Part shown: positions 52,604 to 60,683 of the stretch, piece after piece
Position numbering within the stretch: position 1 is the stretch's first letter
Layout of the letters: every line of letters begins with the position of its first letter
Origin: Nitrospira sp.
Lineage (GTDB): Bacteria; Nitrospirota; Nitrospiria; Nitrospirales; Nitrospiraceae
Direction: 5' to 3'
Length of the DNA stretch: 64,000 nucleotides
Assembly (NCBI GenBank): GCA_005116835.1
Contig: SWDM01000023.1
Span: 224,519-288,518, forward strand
Translations under genes and position numbers: made by a program
The notes under the pieces: model-generated
The model's database searches: none
What the model was told of the DNA's origin: nothing
The model's input: only the letters and a program-made list of their open reading frames with translations

Positions 52604-53572
52604 CTAGCGACTAAGGTTTTTCTGTGCAATGCTTACATTACGAAGGAGGCCGCTCAGTTTGGCTCGTTTGAGGGGGCTTTCCTTGAACGTGGTCGAAAAA
52701 TCCTCTTGGCTGATCTGAGACAGAGCCTGGAGGTTGGGAGCGAGGGTTAAGGGGGTGGGGGCAAATGCCGGTTCATTCACTGCGTCGGTCCTTAAGTTGA
52801 AGGGACAAACGTCCAGGCAATCGTCACAGCCGAAAATACGATTGCCCATCTTAGAGGCAAGCTCGTCAGAGATGACCTCGCGCCCGCCACGCAGCTCGAT
52901 GGTCAGATAGGAGATACAGAGCCGGGCATCGACGACATAGGGTTCAACGATGGCGCCGGTCGGGCAAGCCTGAATACAGAGGGTGCAGCTTCCGCACAAG
53001 TCTGTGGCTGGTTCATCTGCTGTCAAGTCCAGGGTTGTCAGGATTTCACCAAGCAGGAGCCAAGATCCACAGTCGGCCGAGACGAGGTTCGAATGTTTTC
53101 CGATCCAGCCGAGGCCTGCCTGTTGCGCCCAGGCCTTTTCCATAATAGGACCTGTATCGGAATAGGATTTGGTGGTGACGCCTGGCGCCAGGGCTGCGAT
53201 CTTCGTTTCGAGTTGCGCCAGTCGCTGGCTCATGAGGAGATGGTAATCCTTTCCCCAGGCGTAACGGGCAATGCGACCCATTCCAGGCTTCTCATCCGCA
53301 CGATTGTTCGTATAGTAATTCATCCCAACCGAGATCATCGAACGGCATCCCGGCAAGACCAGTTGCGGATCGCTACGACGGGCTGGGTCGCGAGTCATCC
53401 AGGACATCGCGCCCTGGTAGCCCCGCTGGAGCCACTCGGTAAGACGACCGTAGAGACTCTGAGTTTCAGTGCTGAGAGCTGAGTGCTGAGCGTGTTCAGC
53501 GACTTGGCTGATGCCGACTGCATTGAAGCCAAGGGCAAGGGCGTCGCGTTTTATTGCTTCAACGAGCGACAT
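52604..53572 (-). CDS. queG: Epoxyqueuosine reductase
   Basis: 322 aa from MSLVEAIKRDALALGFN; the upstream frame belongs to a different gene. Last step of queuosine synthesis, reducing epoxyqueuosine in tRNA with cobalamin and two [4Fe-4S] clusters. GYQGAMSWM, GMNYYT, RYAWGKDYH, SDTGPIMEKAWAQQAGLGWIGKH, cluster motifs CGSCTLCIQACPTGAI and CDDCLDVCPFN are present. Between the GIS motif and LTEWL there are ~21 residues where relatives have ~9; the extra stretch is encoded by a 7-nt repeat array (53466-53500). It starts 1 nt after the upstream secreted-protein gene. Confidence 0.92.
   Translation of the reverse strand: MSLVEAIKRDALALGFNAVGISQVAEHAQHSALSTETQSLYGRLTEWLQRGYQGAMSWMTRDPARRSDPQLVLPGCRSMISVGMNYYTNNRADEKPGMGRIARYAWGKDYHLLMSQRLAQLETKIAALAPGVTTKSYSDTGPIMEKAWAQQAGLGWIGKHSNLVSADCGSWLLLGEILTTLDLTADEPATDLCGSCTLCIQACPTGAIVEPYVVDARLCISYLTIELRGGREVISDELASKMGNRIFGCDDCLDVCPFNLRTDAVNEPAFAPTPLTLAPNLQALSQISQEDFSTTFKESPLKRAKLSGLLRNVSIAQKNLSR
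53466..53500. repeat. Heptad-repeat array inside queG
   Basis: Four clean 7-nt units of form TNAGNGN (TCAGTGC, then TGAGAGC and so on) plus a degenerate fifth. It encodes an apparently extra ~12-residue stretch (EHAQHSALSTETQ) near the N-terminus of QueG while keeping the frame open on that strand. No inverted partner is seen. It has the same period and TNA core as the paired arrays at 54019, 56084, 60684 and 62002. Confidence 0.65.
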
Positions 53573-53573
53573 A

Positions 53574-53939
53574 CTACTGAGCCAACCGAGAGCAGTCGAA
53601 ACGGACACTAAACTGGGCTGAACAATGGTCGGATTTGCAGCGGCTGCAGGAGCCGATGATGTTGCTTTTCCAGTCTGTGCCCTTTTCGTCGAACCGACAG
53701 AAAGTTTTTCCTCCCGTGGAGATGGTCGTCCAGGGTTTGTCGCTTCCCGGGACATCCGCCACAAGGCAGCCCGTGGGAAAGGGGACTCGACAGTTCTGTG
53801 AGGCCTCTCCCTTCGCCATGCCGAAACTACAAGATTGCTCCGTCGTGGCGTGCGATTCATCCATGGGTTGCGCGTGAGCTTTTTCTGCAAGGCTCCATAG
53901 GCCGAAGAGCACAAGTAACAGGAAGATCCAGCGTTTCAT
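53574..53939 (-). CDS. Small secreted cysteine-rich protein
   Basis: 121 aa from the ATG that begins a signal peptide (MKRWIFLLLVLFGLWSLAEKAHA); the longer frame upstream runs through repeats. The mature part has eight cysteines (SCSFGM, QNCRV, TGCLV, TFCRF, SCSRCKSDHC, FDCSR) and is probably disulfide-stabilised in the periplasm. No family is recognised. The stop lies 1 nt before the queG start; they are likely co-transcribed although functionally unrelated. Confidence 0.65.
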   Translation of the reverse strand: MKRWIFLLLVLFGLWSLAEKAHAQPMDESHATTEQSCSFGMAKGEASQNCRVPFPTGCLVADVPGSDKPWTTISTGGKTFCRFDEKGTDWKSNIIGSCSRCKSDHCSAQFSVRFDCSRLAQ

Positions 53940-54018
53940 TACGCCGCATCGTAGCACAGAGCTGTTTCGCAGGCTGCCCCAAAATTCCGCCAGCGTCGTT
54001 CTCAGCTTGCAAGAACAT

Positions 54019-54105
54019 TGAAATGTATTAGGTAAACAAGTGAAACGTGGACCTCCGAATGCATTTTCTTCGAAACCTTTCACGTTTGACGTTTCACGTC
54101 TCACG
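54019..54105. repeat. Heptad-repeat inverted pair upstream of START gene
   Basis: Left arm 54019-54051 is imperfect (TGAAATG, TATTAGG, an 8-nt unit, TGAAACG). Right arm 54078-54105 has four exact units (TTTCACG, TTTGACG and so on), the reverse complement of TGAAACG-type units. The spacer is ~27 nt with no gene. A fragment of the 125-bp repeat (CCGCCAGCGTCGTTCTCAGC at 53987) abuts the left arm, so the heptad element may have inserted there. Confidence 0.8.
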
Positions 54106-54155
54106 GTTCGTTGTTTGTCCTCGCGTGGCTCCCAACTGGTCTATATACTTGCCCT

Positions 54156-54725
54156 ATGTTGTGGCGAGCGATGATCGTTATGGGCTGTATTGTGGCCGGC
54201 TGGTCTGGGTGGAGTTATGCGGCTGAGTCCGATGTGCTGGATGTTCGCACGGAGTCCAGTGGCGGCGTGAAGGCGACAGCCACGATTCTTTTTCCCGTTG
54301 AACCGACTGTCATTCAGCGAATACTGACCGACTATGCTCATTGGCCTGAGCTCTTCGACGTACGGATGCGGATGGCGGAGATCCGGGAACAAGATGGAAA
54401 GGTGTTCACGGATATTCGGATCGACCATGCTTTGCTCCCAGGAGAGCGGCGGCTCTTGAGTGAGACGAGAATATTGCCCACCGGTGGGTTTCTGACGGAA
54501 TTGAAGGGGGGCGACTTCAAACAGTACCGCCGGTTCTGGAAACTGATTTCCATTGATGGTGGGGCTCATACGAGGGCCGAGTTCGAACTGGTTGTCGAGA
54601 TCGACATGATGGTACCGGATTGGCTTGTCGCTGCAGCGCTGCGGCGAGATCTGGAAACGCATTTTCGAATTGTGAAGGAAAAGGCGCTCGCGCTGAAAGA
54701 GTTGCAGTCAGGGCGACCACAGTAG
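54156..54725 (+). CDS. Exported START/SRPBCC-domain protein
   Basis: 189 aa from MLWRAMIVMGCIVAGWSGWSYA, a signal peptide. The mature part is one SRPBCC (coenzyme Q-binding/polyketide cyclase type) domain: VKATATILFPVEPTVIQRILTDYAHWPELF, then TDIRIDH, LTELKGGDF and a C-terminal helix (ALRRDLETHFRIVKEKALALKE). The fold binds hydrophobic ligands. An export signal on a lone START domain suggests a periplasmic lipid carrier; the ligand is unknown. Confidence 0.8.
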   Translation: MLWRAMIVMGCIVAGWSGWSYAAESDVLDVRTESSGGVKATATILFPVEPTVIQRILTDYAHWPELFDVRMRMAEIREQDGKVFTDIRIDHALLPGERRLLSETRILPTGGFLTELKGGDFKQYRRFWKLISIDGGAHTRAEFELVVEIDMMVPDWLVAAALRRDLETHFRIVKEKALALKELQSGRPQ

Positions 54726-54768
54726 GGGGTAGACGTATCGAGTGTGGCGAAACAATATATCATTCTCG

Positions 54769-54894
54769 CAGGATGCTCAAAAAGACCGTCCAGCAAGGCC
54801 GTAGGCGGAGCAAGAACCGGAGGCGTACCCTCAGAGGTACGTTGAGGATTCTTGCGAGCTGAGAACGACGCTGGCGGGCTTTTTCAGGATCCTG
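54769..54894. repeat. ~125-bp palindromic repeat (CAGGATGCT ends), copy d, reverse
   Basis: Begins CAGGATGCTCAAAAAGACCG and ends GGGCTTTTTCAGGATCCTG; the internal ACCCTCAGAGGTACGTTGAG is the reverse complement of that in copies a-c. It ends at the base before the thiI stop codon and lies between two convergent genes, where it can act as a two-way terminator. Confidence 0.85.
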
Positions 54895-56073
54895 CTATCC
54901 AGGAAACGTGAATTGAGACAGCTCAGCCTTCTCGAGTCCCTGCTTCACCAGTGCGCTCACATCGAACATCCGTTCGACTTTCTGAATGTCATCGAGTCTG
55001 GTTTTCGTACTGGGGTGCGGAGGGGTGAACAGCGAGCAACAGTCTTGGTCTGGTTCGATCGATATGGCGAAGCTGCCGATTTTCTCAGCCTGGTCGGTGA
55101 TTTCCACTTTGTCCATGCCGATGAGTGGACGCAGGAGCGGCAACTCTGCCGCCTCTTCAATGACCGTCAAGTTCTCCGGTGTTTGTGAGGCGACCTGCCC
55201 TAAGCTGTCGCCCGTGACGAGCCCCCAGCAATTCTCGCGTTTGGCTAGCTCCTGTGCAATGCGAATCATAACGCGCCGGTAGAGCACTACACGAAATGGG
55301 GCCGGCGCGTTCGCCACGATGTCTTGTTGAATCTCTCCGAACGGAATGACGTAGAGCTTTGACTGGTATTGATGGATTGTGAGGAGCTGCACGAGCTCGC
55401 GCACTTTCTCTTCCGAGGCACGGCTCACCAGTGGTCGTCCGGAGAAGTGGACGAAGAGGGCTCGGCATCCGCGTTTCATCATGCGATAGGCTGCGACCGG
55501 CGAATCGATCCCTCCGGATATCAAACAGGCGACTTTCCCGCTGACCCCCACCGGCATGCCGCCCGGCCCCTGAATCTTTTTGGTTGCGTAGTAGACCTCT
55601 TTGGAGAGCAGTTCCAGATAGACCGTGAGGTCGGGATCTTTCAGGCTGACTTTTTTGCCGGTTCCTTCACAGATAGCCGCGCCGACGTCCCGTGCGACTT
55701 CCATAGAGGTCAGGGTCAGACGTTTGTCTGCTCGTTTTGCCGAGACGCGAAAGGTGGAAAAGGATTCCGACCGGAGCGAGTCGATGACTGCTTTGCTGAG
55801 CGCTCCAATATCTGGATGGGCCAGATCGAGTGGCAACCCATGGGCGAGTGAAAAATTGGCGACCCCGAAGACACGTGTGAGCCGCTCTTTGATGGCTTGG
55901 TCAGATACCTGGTCAGGCAGGACTACTCGAATCCGGCTGCGAAGATTCTCAACCCGTTTGACTCCGAGATCCTTCAGCGTCCATTGGATATTGCGAACAA
56001 GCCGCTCCTCGAAGTACTCCCGGTTGCGGCCCTTGAGGGCGAGTTCGTGGTAATGGACGATTGCACATCTCAT
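54895..56073 (-). CDS. thiI: tRNA 4-thiouridine synthase ThiI
   Basis: 392 aa. An N-terminal ferredoxin-like/THUMP region (HELALKGRNREYFEERLVRNI...) precedes the PP-loop adenylation domain with SGGIDSPVAAYRMMKRG near residue 190. It forms 4-thiouridine at position 8 of tRNA. The C-terminal rhodanese domain with its persulfide Cys, present in enterobacterial ThiI, is absent, as in Gram-positive and many other versions, so sulfur must come from a separate protein. It starts 4 nt after the four-helix-bundle gene. Confidence 0.93.
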   Translation of the reverse strand: MRCAIVHYHELALKGRNREYFEERLVRNIQWTLKDLGVKRVENLRSRIRVVLPDQVSDQAIKERLTRVFGVANFSLAHGLPLDLAHPDIGALSKAVIDSLRSESFSTFRVSAKRADKRLTLTSMEVARDVGAAICEGTGKKVSLKDPDLTVYLELLSKEVYYATKKIQGPGGMPVGVSGKVACLISGGIDSPVAAYRMMKRGCRALFVHFSGRPLVSRASEEKVRELVQLLTIHQYQSKLYVIPFGEIQQDIVANAPAPFRVVLYRRVMIRIAQELAKRENCWGLVTGDSLGQVASQTPENLTVIEEAAELPLLRPLIGMDKVEITDQAEKIGSFAISIEPDQDCCSLFTPPHPSTKTRLDDIQKVERMFDVSALVKQGLEKAELSQFTFPG

Positions 56074-56077
56074 AACG

Positions 56078-56485
56078 TCAACAGTGAGGGGTAAGGGGTG
56101 AAGGGTGAGGGGGTGTTCTTTGGGATTTTCCGGATTTTAGATACTTGATTAGGCCAGAGAGGAGTTTGTCGATATGGTTCATCTGGGCATCAAGTTTGCC
56201 CCATTGTTCACTAGTTAGAAATTTGAGCTTCCTGGCAATCTCAAGTTGAGTATCTAGCTCGCTTAAGGATGCTTGTGCGATATGGAGATAATTTGCAAAC
56301 TCCTTCTTGGTTTGCCTGGCAGCTCCTTCGGCGATGTTGCTGGCGACACTCAGAGCCGCACGATGAATCTGATCAGTAAGAGCAAAGCGATGCTCTTTGG
56401 GAAAGTTATCTGTTGCATGATAGATTGAAAGAGTCAGCTCCACAGCTTCTCGCCAGGCATCCAGTTTCTTGTGAGGCTTCTCCAT
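56078..56485 (-). CDS. Four-helix-bundle protein (23S rRNA IVP/S23 type) enclosed by heptad arrays
   Basis: 135 aa. Residues ~4-118 match the four-helix-bundle family: LDAWREAVELTLSIYHAT, FPKEHRFALTDQIHRAALSVASNIAEGAAR, KEFANYLHIAQASLSELDTQLEIA. Relatives are encoded in 23S rRNA intervening sequences and also include the Avd protein of diversity-generating retroelements; they form pentameric rings that bind nucleic acid. The ribosome-binding site (AGGGG) comes from the right heptad array, and the Pro/His tail (TPPHPSPLTPHC) is translated from the left array. The gene and arrays therefore form one unit, inserted between trxB and thiI. Confidence 0.9.
   Translation of the reverse strand: MEKPHKKLDAWREAVELTLSIYHATDNFPKEHRFALTDQIHRAALSVASNIAEGAARQTKKEFANYLHIAQASLSELDTQLEIARKLKFLTSEQWGKLDAQMNHIDKLLSGLIKYLKSGKSQRTPPHPSPLTPHC
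56084..56112. repeat. Heptad array, left arm of the four-helix-bundle element
   Basis: Four exact 7-nt units, GTGAGGG, GTAAGGG, GTGAAGG and GTGAGGG, in register. They are read through as the C-terminal tail of the four-helix-bundle gene on the other strand. The arm is the inverted counterpart of 56489-56523. Confidence 0.88.
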
Positions 56486-56488
56486 CCG

Positions 56489-56523
56489 CTACCCCTAACC
56501 CTTGACCCCTTACCCCTCACCCA
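56489..56523. repeat. Heptad array, right arm of the four-helix-bundle element
   Basis: Five exact 7-nt units (CTACCCC, TAACCCT, TGACCCC and two more) in register, the reverse complement pattern of the left arm. It starts 3 nt before the four-helix-bundle start codon, so it supplies that gene's ribosome-binding site, and it contains the trxB stop codon (TTA at 56510-56512). Confidence 0.88.
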
Positions 56524-57430
56524 CTTCGAGGAATCGTTCAGTGTCGATAGCGGCCATGCAGCCGGAGCCGGCGGCGGTTACGGCTTGGCGGTATACAGAG
56601 TCCTGCACGTCGCCTGCGGCGAAGACGCCGGGCACATTTGTGGCGGTCCCGTGGGCTGTGCGGATGTACCCCTTGGCATCCATGTCTACTTGGCCGCTAA
56701 AGAGAGCGGTGTTAGGGCGGTGCCCAATTGCGACAAAGACGCCGGCGCAGGGCAGGTCAGTGATCTTGCCGGTGACGAGATTCTTGAGACGGGCACCGGT
56801 GACCAGATCGTGGCCGAGGATATCTTCGACGACGGAGTTCCAGACGAACGTGATCTTTTCATTTTTCACCGCTCGGTCTTGCATAATCTTAGAAGCCCGC
56901 AGCTTGTCGCGCCGGTGGACGATCGATACCTTGGTCGCGAATTTAGTTAGGAAGGTCGCTTCCTCCATCGCACTGTCGCCGCCGCCGACAACAATCAGTT
57001 CCTTCCCCTTGAAGAAGAACCCGTCGCAGGTCGCGCAGGTCGAAACGCCGTGCCCCGTGAGGCGCGTTTCATTTTTTATCCCGATCTGAATAGCCGATGC
57101 GCCGGTGGCGATGATGACGGTCTTCGCGTGGATAGTCTGTTCCGCGTCAACGGTAATGGTGAACGGTGACTGTTTGAAATCTACAGCTGTGACCTCGCCG
57201 GTCAAAAACTCCGTGCCGAACCGTTCTGCCTGAAATCGCATCTCCTTCATCAACTCCGGCCCCATGATGCCCTTTGCAAAGCCGGGATAGTTCTCGACTT
57301 CCGTCGTCGTGGTCAGTTGCCCGCCGGATTGCCAGCCTTCAATGAGCAGGGGCGAGAGATTCGCCCGCGCCGCATAGACCGCGGCGGTGAGTCCTGCCGG
57401 TCCCGAGCCGATGATGACGACATTGCGCAT
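56510..57430 (-). CDS. trxB: Thioredoxin reductase
   Basis: 306 aa from MRNVVIIGSGPAGLTAAVYA. FAD- and NADPH-dependent flavoprotein that reduces thioredoxin. FAD site GSGPAGLTAA, redox-active CATCDG near residue 134, NADPH motif VVGGGDSAMEEATFL and the C-terminal GVFAAGDVQDSVYRQAVTAAGSGCMAAID are all present. The stop codon lies inside a heptad-repeat array, so the last residues (EVGEG) are array-encoded. Confidence 0.96.
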   Translation of the reverse strand: MRNVVIIGSGPAGLTAAVYAARANLSPLLIEGWQSGGQLTTTTEVENYPGFAKGIMGPELMKEMRFQAERFGTEFLTGEVTAVDFKQSPFTITVDAEQTIHAKTVIIATGASAIQIGIKNETRLTGHGVSTCATCDGFFFKGKELIVVGGGDSAMEEATFLTKFATKVSIVHRRDKLRASKIMQDRAVKNEKITFVWNSVVEDILGHDLVTGARLKNLVTGKITDLPCAGVFVAIGHRPNTALFSGQVDMDAKGYIRTAHGTATNVPGVFAAGDVQDSVYRQAVTAAGSGCMAAIDTERFLEVGEG

Positions 57431-57482
57431 GAGCAAAAATCTAACACAAGGAGTTGAGGGAATGCACGGCAGAGGCTGAGTC

Positions 57483-58085
57483 TTATGCGAGGAGTCGAAA
57501 ATGTTTCAAGAGCAGGTTGACGTGCCGGCGGAGTGAGGGGCGAGGGAGGATCCCGCTCAACATATGGTCCGCTCGCTCAATCTTCTTTGCTAACGGCATC
57601 TGGCTCGTCACTCGTCGAATTGCTTCAGCACGTGAGAGGCCGTTTCTTTTCATGAGGCGCGCAATTTGGGTCTTGCGGTCGGCCGTGACGACGATGGTGG
57701 TATCCACTCGTTTGTCGATGCCGGCTTCGTACAACAGCGGCACGTCGTAGATCACCACAGCGTGAGGGTCTTTTCGTGCTGCTTGTTTGGTAAGTCGCAT
57801 TTGTTCGCGGGCAACACGGGGGTGGATGATGCGTTCAAGCCGACGCCGCTTGGTCTGATTTCTGAAAACAACAGCTCCCAGTTCCCGGCGATTGAGGGTG
57901 CGGTCAGGATTGAGGACGGCCCGGCCGAAGGTTTTCACAATCTCTCGCCAAGCCGGTTTGCCTGGCTTCACGACATCGTGGGCCAGCTGGTCGGCATCGA
58001 TGACGACTGCGCCGCATTGCTTGAACATCTTGGCAACGGTGCTCTTGCCGGTCGCGACGCCGCCTGTGAGGCCAACGAGAATCAT
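57483..58085 (-). CDS. coaE: Dephospho-CoA kinase
   Basis: 200 aa. Last step of coenzyme A synthesis. P-loop GLTGGVATGKST at residues 5-16, VIDADQLAH, the HPRVAREQM block and DVPLLYEAGIDKRVDTTIVV match the family. It precedes trxB by ~50 nt on the same strand. Length is normal. Confidence 0.95.
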   Translation of the reverse strand: MILVGLTGGVATGKSTVAKMFKQCGAVVIDADQLAHDVVKPGKPAWREIVKTFGRAVLNPDRTLNRRELGAVVFRNQTKRRRLERIIHPRVAREQMRLTKQAARKDPHAVVIYDVPLLYEAGIDKRVDTTIVVTADRKTQIARLMKRNGLSRAEAIRRVTSQMPLAKKIERADHMLSGILPRPSLRRHVNLLLKHFRLLA

Positions 58086-58168
58086 GGCGAGGAGGATAAC
58101 ATGCGAGTACCTGCCTCACAACCGAGCTTGATTGACTTCTGGCTGGGGAGGCTTGTATGAGTTCGTCC

Positions 58169-59197
58169 ATGAAACGGGTGACGGGTTTATGCTTTATTGC
58201 TGCGCTTGTGTTCTCAGGGCTCGGCCTGGTGTGGGCTGATGAGGGCCCATTACCTGGCCCTCGTACCCTTGTGGTTGCGCTGGATGGAACTGGAGATTTC
58301 GTGTCACTTCAGGAAGCGGTCGACGCCGCGAAGAAGGGCGACACCGTTTTCGTCAAGGCGGGCCAATACCCTCAGGATGTGACCATTCACAGCAAAGAGA
58401 AGATCAAGTTCGTCGGGGCTGGAGTAGATCTGGTCACAATTCTTGGACGCGATATCGTGGTGGGTGCTCTCCATGTGGGCAAGTGGCCCTATGGGGCCAC
58501 GGACATCGAAATCAGCGATTTGACTATCAATGACCGAGGAGGACATGCAGTTGGTCTCTTTAATGGGCAAGGGATTGTCCTCCGCCGGATGACAATCAAT
58601 GGCCTTTTGTTCAGTCAGCAAGTGCAGAATGTACGGATCGAAGACTGTGTCATCGGTGGGAGCGAAACGACTGGCGTGCAGTTTGCTGATTCAGAAGCTG
58701 TCCTCATCGGGAATTTTATCCATGACAACGATTATGGAGTCTCGATAGCCGGCAAGTCGAATGTGCGGTTGGAGCGAAACGTAATTACACGAAGTTTGTT
58801 TGAAGCCGTCGTAGTGAGCGACCGTGCCAAAGCCGTGCTGGTGAGCAATACCTTGGTCAAGAATGGTGGAGGCGCATCGTTTATCGGGCAATCCCAAAGC
58901 GATGTCACCGGCAACGTGGTCGGGCTGAATCGAGTGGGTTTTGTGATTGCCCCATCCAGTCAGACCACCACGTCTTTCAATGCGTTCTACAATCGGGATG
59001 GTGACTACTTGCGAGGGGGGAATCCGAATCAACCGGCCCCGGAACTGAAGGCCCAGTCAGATATTACCGGGGATCCGCACTTTGTTGACCCGGAGCATGA
59101 CGATTTCCGCCTACGTCGCGATACACCACTTCTCAAGATCGGTGCGTTCCCATACCTCGGCGCCCTTGCCCCTGCCCCACCAGCTGCACGTCGATAG
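58169..59197 (+). CDS. Exported right-handed beta-helix (pectin-lyase fold) protein
   Basis: 342 aa. Signal peptide (MKRVTGLCFIAALVFSGLGLVWA), then IQAAVDAA-type start VSLQEAVDAAKKGDTVFVKAGQY and repeated parallel beta-helix coils (DIEISDLTINDRGGHAVGLFNG, VRIEDCVIGGSETTGVQF, NFIHDNDYGVSIAGKSN, LERNVITRSLFEAVVV). The fold resembles NosD/CASH-type periplasmic proteins and polysaccharide-active enzymes. No catalytic site is identifiable, so the role is open. Confidence 0.8.
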   Translation: MKRVTGLCFIAALVFSGLGLVWADEGPLPGPRTLVVALDGTGDFVSLQEAVDAAKKGDTVFVKAGQYPQDVTIHSKEKIKFVGAGVDLVTILGRDIVVGALHVGKWPYGATDIEISDLTINDRGGHAVGLFNGQGIVLRRMTINGLLFSQQVQNVRIEDCVIGGSETTGVQFADSEAVLIGNFIHDNDYGVSIAGKSNVRLERNVITRSLFEAVVVSDRAKAVLVSNTLVKNGGGASFIGQSQSDVTGNVVGLNRVGFVIAPSSQTTTSFNAFYNRDGDYLRGGNPNQPAPELKAQSDITGDPHFVDPEHDDFRLRRDTPLLKIGAFPYLGALAPAPPAARR

Positions 59198-59348
59198 ACA
59201 GGAAAGTAGCTTCTAATCAACAGGATAGCAGCTTCATCAGGGTATGGATTTCCATGTGCTATGCTTCCTGTACGCAGTCACCCAGATAGACGATGACTCT
59301 CTGGCGTAGGAATTGCTGATCTACAAGTCAGAGAAAGAGGAGGCACCC

Positions 59349-59534
59349 GTGGCAAGTTACCGACAAGAGCTCGAAAGGCGTGGACCTGAAGGGATTCCGT
59401 CGCTCGATGACGTGGAACCAGGCAAACTACTCGGCGCCGTCCTCCCCATGTCCGAAAAGGCCCAGATCCAGATGCGCAATAGCATCGAAGTGATCGATTA
59501 CCTCCTCAATCAGGAACGCGTCGTCTGGAGTTAA
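59349..59534 (+). CDS. Small conserved-looking hypothetical protein, 61 aa
   Basis: GTG start chosen because GAGGAGG stands 7 nt upstream; the frame is open further upstream without a ribosome-binding site. The protein is hydrophilic with a short helix-rich C-terminus (KAQIQMRNSIEVIDYLLNQERVVW). No TM segment, cysteine or known motif is present. Confidence 0.55.
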   Translation: MASYRQELERRGPEGIPSLDDVEPGKLLGAVLPMSEKAQIQMRNSIEVIDYLLNQERVVWS

Positions 59535-59656
59535 AAGTCGCGTCCCTCATCTCCTTCTCCTGAATCCTTGAACGAAATCACCCTCTTGACAGTCCCCTTC
59601 CGCCTTCGTACGCTCCTGGCACTACAGCTCTTTCCTTTCTAACCAGGAGACAGACC

Positions 59657-60208
59657 ATGGCATATGTTCACCCGCTCCGTCAGCGATCTGTACCTATGGC
59701 GTATCGGCTCATGGTCGCAACGGCGCTCGTGATGGTGATGCCGTATACTGTGCCGGCTTCTGATGATTTACCAAAAGAGTCGGTGTTGCCGCTCTCGCTG
59801 GCCGGTAAGGCAATTCAGGCGTCGTTGGATGTCTGTAGCAAAGATGGTTACAAGGTGAGCGTGGCGGTCGTGGATCGGGCCGGTGTGCTTCGGGCCCTGG
59901 TTCGAGCCGATGGGGCCGGGCCCCACACCATCGATAGCAGCAGGAAGAAGGCCTATACTGCTGCGAGTTTTCACCGTTCAACAACCGAGCTGGCTGAGCT
60001 GATGAACAAGATGCCGACGTTACAAGCCCTTCGCGAGATCAATGATCAGGTATTGGTGTTGGGGGGCGGATTCCCGATCGAGCTGGGCGGTGAAATTGTC
60101 GGTGGGATCGGTGTGAGCGGGGCGCCTGGTACGCACCTCGACGATGCCTGCGCTCAAGCGGGGCTGATTGTGCTCGGCGCTGTGCCGAAAGCTCCAGTAA
60201 CCAAGTGA
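59657..60208 (+). CDS. Exported GlcG/HbpS-like heme-binding-fold protein
   Basis: 183 aa; CAGGAG is correctly spaced before the ATG, and an internal ATG starts a compact signal peptide (MAYRLMVATALVMVMPYTVPAS). The GlcG/HbpS domain follows: AIQASLDVCSKDGYKVSVAVVDRAGVLRALVRADGA, SRKKAYTAASF, GGFPIELGGEIVGGIGVSGAPG, DDACAQAGL. HbpS binds heme in the extracellular space of Streptomyces; most relatives are uncharacterised. The stop overlaps the next gene's GTG start, so the two are translationally coupled. Confidence 0.8.
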   Translation: MAYVHPLRQRSVPMAYRLMVATALVMVMPYTVPASDDLPKESVLPLSLAGKAIQASLDVCSKDGYKVSVAVVDRAGVLRALVRADGAGPHTIDSSRKKAYTAASFHRSTTELAELMNKMPTLQALREINDQVLVLGGGFPIELGGEIVGGIGVSGAPGTHLDDACAQAGLIVLGAVPKAPVTK

Positions 60209-60660
60209 GTGCGTCATATCGGGCAAGATACTTGGCCGGTCTGTTCCTACTGCTGACGGCTTGCAACAACGATACACCGGTGCCGGCCACTGTTGCGTTT
60301 TCGGCAGATCAGGTTCGTCTGACGATCACGAGAACTGCCACGAATCCGTTCCTCTCACGACACGATATTCATCTCACGTTCGTAGGGCCTGGAGGCTGCT
60401 CCCTCGACGTCGATCTATTTCCTAATACCGGGTATGCAAGCCGACGGAATCTCTATCAGGCCGGAGTTGGAGTGCTCTATGTGGTGGGCCAGTTCGATGC
60501 CCGTGTGATCGATGTGCCGCACTGCACAGTCACATTGGCAGAGTTTCGGACCCTCGACCGTTTTGTGACCTTCCTCGGCAGTTTCGATGAGAACGAGCAA
60601 AAGGTCTGGACCTACTTCCCTGCCAGTCAACGGCCAGAGCTCCCCTTTGAGAAACGGTGA
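60205..60660 (+). CDS. Putative lipoprotein, unknown function
   Basis: 151 aa from a GTG overlapping the previous stop. The signal sequence ARYLAGLFLLLTAC carries a lipobox with Cys near residue 20, so it should be lipid-anchored. The mature region is beta-rich (VRLTITRTATNPFLSRHDIHLTF) with two further cysteines (GGCSLD, PHCTVT). No family is recognised. Coupling to the GlcG-like gene suggests a joint periplasmic function. Confidence 0.65.
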   Translation: MSASYRARYLAGLFLLLTACNNDTPVPATVAFSADQVRLTITRTATNPFLSRHDIHLTFVGPGGCSLDVDLFPNTGYASRRNLYQAGVGVLYVVGQFDARVIDVPHCTVTLAEFRTLDRFVTFLGSFDENEQKVWTYFPASQRPELPFEKR

Positions 60661-60683
60661 CCCCATCTCAGCTCGGCGATTCG

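Noticed and set aside
56084-56523. Heptad arrays as a CRISPR array or as ordinary terminators
   Set aside because: Units are 7 nt with no spacers, unlike CRISPR; a T-run after the hairpin is missing and most of the pairs contain a neighbouring gene's stop codon rather than following it.
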